Shown: piece after piece, positions 1 through 7,600 of the stretch
Position numbering within the stretch: the stretch's first letter is position 1
Layout of the letters: every line of letters begins with the position of its first letter
DNA from: Pseudomonas fluorescens
GTDB taxonomy: Bacteria > Pseudomonadota > Gammaproteobacteria > Pseudomonadales > Pseudomonadaceae
Direction: 5' to 3'
Assembly: GCF_001648775.1 (NCBI RefSeq)
Contig: NZ_LVEJ01000003.1
Span: 372,001 to 436,000, forward strand
DNA: 64,000 nt
Notes under the pieces: model-generated
Seen by the model: only the letters and a program-made list of their open reading frames with translations
What the model was told of the DNA's origin: nothing
Database searches by the model: none
Made by a program: the position numbers and the translations under genes

Positions 1-1
1 C

Positions 2-745
2 GGCGTTCACGCGGTAGAAGCGTTGCTGCGTCACCACCCGAAACGCGTCAAGCAGATCTGGTTGGCCGAAAGCCGCAACGATCCGCGGGTGCAGACCCTG
101 ATCGAGCTGGCCAACGAGAATCGTGTCCAGGTCGGCCAGGCCGAGCGCCGCGAAATGGACGCCTGGGTTGAAGGCGTGCACCAAGGCGTGGTCGCGGACG
201 TCAGTCCGAGCCAGGTCTGGGGCGAGGCAATGCTCGACGAATTGCTCGATCGCACCGAAGGCGCGCCACTGTTGCTGGTGCTCGACGGCGTAACCGACCC
301 GCACAACCTCGGCGCCTGCCTGCGTTCGGCCGATGCGGCCGGTGCACTGGCGGTGATCGTGCCGAAAGACAAATCGGCAACCCTGACGCCAGTGGTGCGT
401 AAAGTCGCTTGCGGCGCAGCCGAAGTGATTCCATTGGTAGCAGTGACCAACCTCGCTCGCACCCTGGAAAAACTTCAGCAGCGCGGTCTGTGGATTGTCG
501 GCACGGCAGGTGAGGCTGAGGTCAGCATTTATGACCAGGATCTGACGGGTCCGACCATTCTGATCATGGGTGCCGAAGGCAAAGGCATGCGTCGCCTGAC
601 CCGCGAACACTGCGACTATCTGGTGAAACTGCCGATGGCCGGCAGCGTCAGCAGCCTCAATGTCTCGGTAGCAACTGGCGTTTGCCTGTTCGAAGCGCAG
701 CGTCAGCGCGGTGCAAAAGCCAAGGCTGGCGCGAAGAAATCCTGA
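2..745 (+). CDS. rlmB: 23S rRNA 2'-O-methyltransferase RlmB, 5'-truncated by the window edge
   Basis: This is the SPOUT-class enzyme that 2'-O-methylates a guanosine of 23S rRNA (G2251 in E. coli). The frame is open from base 2 (GVHAVEALLR), so only the first few codons lie outside the window. The N-terminal part is the small RNA-substrate-binding domain. The C-terminal half holds the knotted SAM-binding segments: LLLVLDGVTDPHNLGACLR, ILIMGAEGKGMRR and LPMAGSVSSLNVSVATGV. It sits just upstream of the rpsF ribosomal operon, as in other pseudomonads, separated by a REP doublet and a promoter. The identification is firm; only the true start is unseen. Confidence 0.95.
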   Translation, partial: GVHAVEALLRHHPKRVKQIWLAESRNDPRVQTLIELANENRVQVGQAERREMDAWVEGVHQGVVADVSPSQVWGEAMLDELLDRTEGAPLLLVLDGVTDPHNLGACLRSADAAGALAVIVPKDKSATLTPVVRKVACGAAEVIPLVAVTNLARTLEKLQQRGLWIVGTAGEAEVSIYDQDLTGPTILIMGAEGKGMRRLTREHCDYLVKLPMAGSVSSLNVSVATGVCLFEAQRQRGAKAKAGAKKS

Positions 746-762
746 GTCGTACACGATTCAAA

Positions 763-852
763 TGTTGGAGCGAGCCTGCTCGCGAAAGGGGTGTGTCAGA
801 CGACAATAATGTTGCCTGATATAGCGCATTCGCGAGCAGGCTCGCTCCCGCA
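763..852. repeat. REP doublet (REPIN-like)
   Basis: A TGTTGGAGCGAGCCTGCTCG arm is followed after about 40 nt by its inverted copy ending GCTCCCGCA. Each arm is itself an imperfect palindrome. The two small departures from the usual GTGGGAG and CCCACA ends suggest an older, decaying copy. Confidence 0.85.
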
Positions 853-905
853 GTGTTTTGTGGTGTGGCATAAATGGGTGGTTGTTCAAATAATCACCAA
901 TTGCC

Positions 906-934
906 TTGCACCTCTTCTGTCCCTTCTCTACAAT
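906..934 (+). promoter_or_regulatory. sigma-70 promoter of the rpsF operon
   Basis: TTGCAC (906-911) and TACAAT (929-934) are separated by exactly 17 nt, a near-consensus vegetative promoter. Transcription would start near 941, leaving a leader of about 110 nt before rpsF. That is room for the autoregulatory S6:S18 leader known upstream of rpsF in many bacteria, but I could not fold it convincingly by eye. Confidence 0.65.
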
Positions 935-1052
935 TGCGCCCCTTGCTGTGACGGCAGGCACGCATGTGCCCCGCGCCAGCAAGTCCATAAGTGTCATTCA
1001 CTCCTTGTCTGACCGTTTTTGAGCGGCAGGCTACAACCCGTAAGGAGCATTC

Positions 1053-1472
1053 ATGCGTCATTACGAAATCATCTTTTTGGTCCACCCGGATCAAAGCGAG
1101 CAAGTCGGCGGCATGGTTGAGCGTTACACCAAGCTGATCGAAGAAGACGGCGGCAAAATCCACCGTCTGGAAGATTGGGGCCGTCGTCAACTGGCCTACG
1201 CAATCAACAATGTTCACAAGGCTCACTACGTGATGCTGAACGTTGAGTGCACTGGCAAGGCCCTGGCCGAGCTGGAAGACAACTTCCGCTACAACGATGC
1301 AGTGATCCGTAACCTGGTCATCCGTCGCGACGAAGCCGTTACCGGCCAGTCCGAGATGCTCAAGGCTGAAGAAAACCGCAGTGAGCGCCGTGAGCGTCGC
1401 GATCGTCCTGAGCACGAAGGCGCTGAAAGCGCTGAAGGCGAAGAGAACGACAGCGATAACGCTGACGAGTAA
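1053..1472 (+). CDS. rpsF: 30S ribosomal protein S6
   Basis: S6 forms a heterodimer with S18 on the platform of the small subunit. The 139-residue product has the standard [18 protein letters not shown] start and the ribosomal S6 fold over about residues 1-100. A long, highly charged tail ([18 protein letters not shown] and an acidic end) follows. In several gamma-proteobacteria this tail is the substrate of the glutamate ligase RimK. A strong Shine-Dalgarno (AAGGAG) precedes the ATG. It is the first gene of rpsF-rpsR-membrane protein-rplI; only 29 nt separate it from rpsR. Confidence 0.98.
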   Translation: MRHYEIIFLVHPDQSEQVGGMVERYTKLIEEDGGKIHRLEDWGRRQLAYAINNVHKAHYVMLNVECTGKALAELEDNFRYNDAVIRNLVIRRDEAVTGQSEMLKAEENRSERRERRDRPEHEGAESAEGEENDSDNADE

Positions 1473-1501
1473 TCCACGGACCTTATTAAGGAGCCTATCA
1501 A

Positions 1502-1732
1502 ATGGCACGTTTCTTCCGTCGTCGTAAATTCTGCCGTTTCACCGCTGAAGACGTGAAAGAGATCGATTACAAAGATCTCAACACTCTGAAAGCTTACGTA
1601 TCCGAGACCGGCAAAATCGTTCCAAGCCGCATCACCGGTACCAAAGCTCGTTATCAGCGTCAGCTGGCCACCGCTATCAAGCGCGCCCGCTTCCTGGCCC
1701 TGCTGGCCTACACCGACAGCCACGGCCGCTGA
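1502..1732 (+). CDS. rpsR: 30S ribosomal protein S18
   Basis: S18 is the partner of S6 in the small-subunit platform. The 76-residue length is normal for the family, and [20 protein letters not shown] plus the basic [15 protein letters not shown] segment are diagnostic. AAGGAG lies at an optimal distance upstream. It is translated from the rpsF transcript, and the next gene starts 36 nt downstream. Confidence 0.98.
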
Positions 1733-1768
1733 GACCGGGCAGTCGACAAGTAGCAAAGGATTGAATGC

Positions 1769-2662
1769 ATGCGTGCCTTAGCTGAGTTCATCATGCGAGG
1801 CCGTATGCAGGCCACTCTCGTGGTGGCCGGATGTGCAACATTGCCGTTGTTGTATTGGTTGGGCGCTGCCGCGGGGAGCCTTGTGCTGCTGCGGCGCGGA
1901 CTGACGGACGCCCTGGGTGTTCTGTCTCTGGGGCTGCTGCCGGCTTTGATCTGGTGGCTGTATGCCGATGACCCACGGGCACTTCTGGTGCTGCTGGGGT
2001 CTTCGGGACTTGCGTTGGTTTTGCGCGCAAGTGAGTCCTGGGTTCGCACGCTGCTGGTCAGCGTAGTGATTGGAGTGGTGTTTTCAGTGGTGCTCGGGGC
2101 AGCGTTTGCCGCCCAGATCGAGATGCTCGCGCAGGCCTTGATAAAGGTCATGCCGGCGCTACTCGGTGAGACTTACAAGCAATTGTCGGTCGATGAGCAA
2201 GCGCGTTTCGCGTCGCTGATAGCACCAGTCCTGACCGGACTGATTGCGGCGTTGTTGCAGATCGTCAGCGTGCTGAGCCTGATTGTCGGGCGGCATTGGC
2301 AGGCGTTGTTGTACAATCCGGGTGGTTTTGGTCGCGAGTTTCGCGCCATCCGGATCCCGCTGGGGCCAGCGATGTTGCTGCTGGCGTTGATGCTTCTGGG
2401 CCCGAATCTCGGTGCACAGATGGCCATGTTGACGCCGTTGTGCAGTGTACCGCTGGTGTTCGCCGGACTCGCCCTGATTCACGGGCTGGTCGGGCAGAAG
2501 CGACTGGCCGGTTTCTGGCTGGTGGGGTTGTACGTCACGCTGCTGTTGTTCATGCAGCTGATCTATCCGTTGCTCGTGGTCCTGGCCATTGTCGACAGCC
2601 TGATTGATTTTCGCGGTCGTCATGTGTCGAAAGACACCGATAACGCGAACGGTGAAGGTTAA
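1769..2662 (+). CDS. polytopic membrane protein, DUF2232-like, in the ribosomal operon
   Basis: This 297-residue integral membrane protein lies between rpsR and rplI. A gene of this kind is present at the same place in other Pseudomonas (PA4933 in PAO1, from memory). I see about eight hydrophobic segments: around residues 15-65, 85-115, 145-170 and 190-275, with short basic loops such as GGFGREFRAIRIP. The size and pattern resemble the DUF2232 (YybS-like) family, but no functional residues are recognisable. An AAAGGA ribosome site supports the ATG at 1769; a second in-frame ATG lies at 1793. Its place between ribosomal protein genes suggests co-expression with growth rate. Its job is unknown. 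Confidence 0.85.
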   Translation: MRALAEFIMRGRMQATLVVAGCATLPLLYWLGAAAGSLVLLRRGLTDALGVLSLGLLPALIWWLYADDPRALLVLLGSSGLALVLRASESWVRTLLVSVVIGVVFSVVLGAAFAAQIEMLAQALIKVMPALLGETYKQLSVDEQARFASLIAPVLTGLIAALLQIVSVLSLIVGRHWQALLYNPGGFGREFRAIRIPLGPAMLLLALMLLGPNLGAQMAMLTPLCSVPLVFAGLALIHGLVGQKRLAGFWLVGLYVTLLLFMQLIYPLLVVLAIVDSLIDFRGRHVSKDTDNANGEG

Positions 2663-2681
2663 AAGTTAAGAGGATTTCCAC

Positions 2682-3128
2682 ATGCAACTGATCCTTCTGG
2701 AAAAAATCGCCAACCTGGGCAACCTGGGCGACAAAGTAAACGTTAAGGCCGGTTACGGCCGTAACTACCTGCTGCCTTTCGGCAAAGCTACCGCTGCGAC
2801 CGCTGCCAACCTGGCTGCGTTCGAAGAGCGTCGTGCTGAGCTGGAAAAAGCTGCCGCAGACCGTAAAGCATCGGCTGAAAGCCGTGCTGCCCAACTGGCC
2901 GAGCTGGAAGTGACCATCACTGCCACCGCTGGCGACGAAGGCAAGCTGTTCGGTTCGATCGGTACTCACGACATCGCTGACGCACTGACCGCTTCCGGCG
3001 TTGAAGTGCAGAAGAGCGAAGTTCGTCTGCCGAACGGCACCATCCGCAACGTGGGTGAATTCGACGTGGCTGTGCACCTGCACGCCGAAGTTGAAGCCAC
3101 CGTACGCGTTGTCGTGGTAGCAGCTTAA
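2682..3128 (+). CDS. rplI: 50S ribosomal protein L9
   Basis: L9 binds 23S rRNA near the base of the L1 stalk. The 148-residue product has the typical N-terminal RNA-binding lobe ([20 protein letters not shown], with [13 protein letters not shown]), a long charged connecting helix (residues about 40-75) and the C-terminal lobe containing [22 protein letters not shown] precedes the start. It closes the rpsF transcription unit, which ends at the hairpin at 3175-3203. Confidence 0.98.
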   Translation: MQLILLEKIANLGNLGDKVNVKAGYGRNYLLPFGKATAATAANLAAFEERRAELEKAAADRKASAESRAAQLAELEVTITATAGDEGKLFGSIGTHDIADALTASGVEVQKSEVRLPNGTIRNVGEFDVAVHLHAEVEATVRVVVVAA

Positions 3129-3174
3129 GCAACACCTGATCGGCTGGCGGCTTGCCCGTCAGACGGTTAACATC

Positions 3175-3209
3175 GGGCACGATCCTGTTTACAGGTCGTG
3201 CCCTTTGTC
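3175..3209 (+). terminator. terminator after rplI
   Basis: GGGCACGA pairs with TCGTGCCC, and inside it CCTG pairs with CAGG around a TTTA loop. The hairpin is followed by TTTGTCTTT. It separates the ribosomal operon from dnaB, although the T-tract is interrupted and some read-through into dnaB is likely. Confidence 0.7.
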
Positions 3210-3249
3210 TTTCTGAATCCCCGGTTTTTTACATAACTCTCAAGTGGCC

Positions 3250-4647
3250 ATGAACGATATCTCCGCTCCCGAGCAATACGATCTGCAAACCGCTGCCCTG
3301 AAGGTGCCGCCGCATTCCATCGAGGCCGAACAGGCTGTACTCGGTGGTCTGATGCTGGACAATAACGCCTGGGAACGCGTGCTCGATCAAGTCTCCGACG
3401 GCGATTTCTATCGACATGACCACCGTTTGATCTTCCGCGCGATCGCCAAACTGGCCGATCAGAACTCCCCGATCGACGTCGTGACCCTTGCCGAGCAATT
3501 GGACAAGGAAGGTCAGACCTCGCAGGTCGGTGGCCTCGGTTATCTCGGCGAGCTGGCGAAAAACACGCCGTCCGTCGCCAACATCAAGGCCTATGCGCAG
3601 ATCGTCCGCCAGCGTGCGACGTTACGCCAACTGATCGGCATCAGTACCGAGATCGCCGACAGCGCTTTCAACCCGGAAGGCCGCACCGCCGAGGAAATCC
3701 TCGACGAAGCCGAGCGGCAGATCTTCGCAATTGCCGAGGCCCGGCCGAAAACCGGTGGCCCGGTGGGTGTGAATGACTTGCTGACCAAGGCCATTGATCG
3801 CATCGACACGCTGTTCAACACGGACAACGCGATTACCGGCCTGTCCACTGGCTACACCGACCTTGATGAGAAGACCAGCGGCCTGCAGCCGGCTGACTTG
3901 ATCATCGTCGCCGGTCGTCCGTCGATGGGTAAAACCACCTTCGCGATGAACCTGGTGGAAAACGCCGTCCTGCGCAGCGACAAAGCGGTGCTGGTGTATT
4001 CCCTCGAGATGCCAGGTGAATCGCTGGTCATGCGTATGCTCTCCTCGCTCGGCCGGATCGACCAGACCAAGGTGCGTTCCGGTCAGTTGGAGGATGACGA
4101 CTGGCCGCGCCTGACCTCGGCGGTCAACCTGCTCAATGACCGCAAGCTGTTCATCGACGACACCGCCGGTATCAGCCCGTCGGAAATGCGTGCACGTACC
4201 CGGCGTCTGGCGCGGGAACACGGTGAGATCGGCCTGATCATGATCGACTACCTGCAACTCATGCAGATTCCAGGTTCCGGTGGCGACAACCGAACCAACG
4301 AGATTTCTGAAATCTCGCGTTCCTTGAAAGCCCTGGCCAAGGAATTCAACTGCCCGGTGGTGGCGCTGTCCCAGCTCAACCGTTCCCTTGAGCAGCGGCC
4401 GAACAAACGTCCGATCAACTCTGACCTCCGGGAATCCGGAGCGATCGAGCAGGACGCCGACGTGATCATGTTCGTCTACCGCGACGAGGTGTATCACCCG
4501 GAAACCGAGCACAAAGGCATCGCCGAAATCATCATCGGCAAGCAGCGTAACGGCCCGATCGGTTTCATCCGCCTGGCTTTCATCGGCAAATACACACGCT
4601 TCGAAAACCTCGCGCCGGGCAGTTACAACTTCGACGACGACGAATGA
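3250..4647 (+). CDS. dnaB: replicative DNA helicase DnaB
   Basis: DnaB is the hexameric 5'-3' helicase of the replisome. The 465-residue product shows the N-terminal DnaB domain (PPHSIEAEQAVLGGLMLDN) and a RecA-type ATPase with Walker A AGRPSMGKTTFAMN near residue 220. Walker B is LIMIDYLQLMQ, followed by QLNRSLEQRPNKRP and LRESGAIEQDADVIMF. No inteins are present. I prefer the ATG at 3250, which gives the length usual in Pseudomonas; an in-frame GTG two codons upstream (3244) is possible. No strong Shine-Dalgarno is visible, which is odd for an essential gene. Confidence 0.97.
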   Translation: MNDISAPEQYDLQTAALKVPPHSIEAEQAVLGGLMLDNNAWERVLDQVSDGDFYRHDHRLIFRAIAKLADQNSPIDVVTLAEQLDKEGQTSQVGGLGYLGELAKNTPSVANIKAYAQIVRQRATLRQLIGISTEIADSAFNPEGRTAEEILDEAERQIFAIAEARPKTGGPVGVNDLLTKAIDRIDTLFNTDNAITGLSTGYTDLDEKTSGLQPADLIIVAGRPSMGKTTFAMNLVENAVLRSDKAVLVYSLEMPGESLVMRMLSSLGRIDQTKVRSGQLEDDDWPRLTSAVNLLNDRKLFIDDTAGISPSEMRARTRRLAREHGEIGLIMIDYLQLMQIPGSGGDNRTNEISEISRSLKALAKEFNCPVVALSQLNRSLEQRPNKRPINSDLRESGAIEQDADVIMFVYRDEVYHPETEHKGIAEIIIGKQRNGPIGFIRLAFIGKYTRFENLAPGSYNFDDDE

Positions 4648-4690
4648 CGGCTGGCCGGAATCATTCGGCCAACCGTGCGCGGTCATCGTG

Positions 4691-7600
4691 TTACGCAGAA
4701 CCGCCAGCGGCCTGCCCGGCGGCATTGCGTGTCGACTGTTCGCGCAGTTCCTGGCGGGTCAGCGTTGCGATCAATGCCTCTTCCTCCTTGGCCAAAGCGC
4801 TTTGCAGCGCTTTGGCTCGAGTATCGTACTCGCTGAACGAAAGCGCCTTGTTGGCGTAGGTTTCGTCGAGTGAGGTTTGCTGATCCTGAAACGGCAGGCG
4901 TTGCGCTTCAAACTGCGTTCGATACTTGTGAACGATGAATTCCTGCCAGAAATCCCTCGACACCAACGCAGTGAACTCTTGCGGCGAGTTATCCAGTGCC
5001 GTGACGCTTCTAAACGCGTTCTCCAGTTGTTCCGTTGAGACCTTGACCAAGTGTGCAAAGCCCATTCGCTCTGGCTGTCCCAACAATTGCAATCGGTCTT
5101 TCAGGGCGTGGCGGTAGAACAACCTGATCTCGACTTCCTCGGAAACATGTGGCGCTGGAAGGGTGAGTGCCTGCTGTGGTGTCCTCGATCGGGCGATGTC
5201 TGCCTCGCGCTGCGCGATATCCGCCGATGCGATTTTGTCGACCTCGTGCAGGCGGAACAGCGCTTTGGATAGTTGCGCCAGTTGTGGCCCCTGGTTCTGG
5301 TCAGTCGCTTGCGCGCGGGCGCGGTACATCAGCGCGCGGTTCTCGAGGTTGGAGAAGGTGAACGCGGCTCGGTCACAGCACGCGGCGCTGCCCGCCCGAT
5401 CAAACAGATCCTTGCGCAGGCTTTCCGATTCCGGACTGTTCTCGGTGATGCTGTCGATGACGCTCCAGACCCGTCGCTGAAGATCAGCATGGCCGGTCAC
5501 ATCGTCCAGCAATCGCTCAAACGTATCGAACAGGCCATTTGCGCCCGGCTGGTCACGCAGTGTTTGCCATTGCGCTGTTCTCGCTGAAACCTGCTCTGCG
5601 GGCATCCCCCTGAGCCAGCGCTGCACCGATAGGTTCGGTGTCAGTCTGTGCACAGGTTGCCCGGGAATGCGTGTCGAGGTGACGAACAGGTTATCCGGCC
5701 CGGTCATGGGCGTGCCGGCCGCGATCAGGCGATTGTTGTACACAGTAAGTCTGCCGCGAGTTTCGTCGGCCAGTGGGTTACCGGTAATGTTGGTGACGTT
5801 GTTGACCCGCAAGGTTTGCGCCAGCTGATTGTCCGGCGGCGCAATGACGGCGTCGGGGATGTGTGCAATCCGGTTGCGGTTGAGCCGGACCATGTCCAGC
5901 AACGGCTGGTCGTGCAGGCCCGTCGGATAGGTGTCGATACCGGTGTTCATCAGGTCGAGTGAGCGCATGTCCGCTATCCGGCTGAAGTCCGGCGCGATGC
6001 CCAGTTGCGGATTGTCATGTAACCACAGCGCTCGCAGGGTCGATTGTTGCGACAGAATCCGCGCGCTGTCGGCGGTCAGGGATATCTGGTTTTTCTGTAG
6101 AAACAGGCGCGTCAAACCGCGCATTTCGGCAATCGCCGGGGGCAGTTCACGCAGTTGATTGAGCGACAGATCGAGCCAGCGCACATGGCGAAAACGCGTG
6201 AGAAAACCTTCCGGCGATGCGCTCAATTGCATGTCGCTCAATCTGAGTGAACCGACATGGCTGAAGTCGATGTCCAGATCCGGCAGGCTCTGTAGCGTGA
6301 GGCCACTCAGATTCAGCTCAAAGCCGATTGGCGTTCCGTCGTTGGCCACTTTCTGTACTGTTTCTCGTCGCCAGCAACTTAAAATCCGCGCACGCGCGCT
6401 GTAGCGATCTTCGCGGTTTCCGGCGTTGATTCCCAATTGACCGGCGCGGATGTAACGTTGACGGCCACCGCCTCCAGAAAAAACCCAGGCATCGAGCTGA
6501 GTCGTCAAACCACTGAATTCCTGCTCGAGACTGGCGAGTCTTGTTGCCGCGACGTCGGGTTCAAGGCTCCAGATGTATTCCCTGCATTCCTTGATTGGCT
6601 TGCCTGGATACAGCCGCTGATAACGCTGTACAGCGGAGTCGCCACTGTCGAATGCGTTGGCGCGAAACGGCGAGGCGAGCTCTGGGTGAGTGGCGTGCAC
6701 ACGTCGCCAGAAGCTGTCGAATTTTGCGCTGTAGTCAGCAGGAAAATCGTTGCCCTCCAACAAGGTAACGGCATTGATTCGCGCGACTGCTGCAAATTGC
6801 TCGGCAGTGGGGTTAAGGTTTTCCTCCGGCACCTCTGTCAGTCGATTGTTACGCAAATCCAGGTGCTGCAGAGCGGTCTTGTCGCGTAAGCCCGCTGGCC
6901 ACTGACCAATCCCGGTGTCATTCAGCATCAGGCTGGTCAATGTCGGCATGGCGCTGAAGTCTGGCGTTATCTTCAGTGGATTGTGAGAAAGATCCAGGCG
7001 CGTCAATCGGCTGAAAGTGCTCAGCCTTGTGGCGTTTTGTTCATCGAGTTCGATGCGGTTCGAGCCCAGTTCCAGAATGCTCAGGTCGCTCGTTTCAGCC
7101 AGGCTGGCAGGTAACGTATCAAGCGTGGAGCCAGTGATGGATAAAGACTGCAGCTGGGTAAAATTGGCCAGAAATGTATCGGCGCCGGTGGTCCACATGA
7201 AGCCATTCAACGACAAGTGATGCACATGACTGAAATCGCCGGTCAAGGCGGGCAGTGGGGTAATCAGGTCTGTTGTCGGGGCGGCGACAAAGGAGAGGTC
7301 CAGGACCGAGCCGTCTCTTTTCAACCAACTGCGTTGAATGTCCCTGACAACGTCGCGGATCCTTGAGCGTTCATACAGCGGTAAATGTGCATTTTCATCC
7401 ACGTAGGTGGCCAGCTGCGTGTCCAGTGCAACGCGCGCTTGCTGGCGATCAACCAGCTTTGCCATGGCGTTGTCGCCCAATTGCATAACGTGTTTTTTGG
7501 CGGCGCTCACGTCCATTCCCGGGTTCAGGCTCTGCGCCAGCGAGACCTCGGTAATGTTCTTTTCCAGTCTGAATGCGTCAGATGGGAAGCCGACTGACAG

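Noticed and set aside
4652..4671. TGGCCGGAATCATTCGGCCA hairpin between dnaB and the LRR gene as a terminator
   Set aside because: The stem is short (about 6 bp) and no T-tract follows in either direction.
3622..4725. 367-codon open frame antisense to dnaB
   Set aside because: It lies mostly inside dnaB, runs into the end of the LRR gene, and has no recognisable features.
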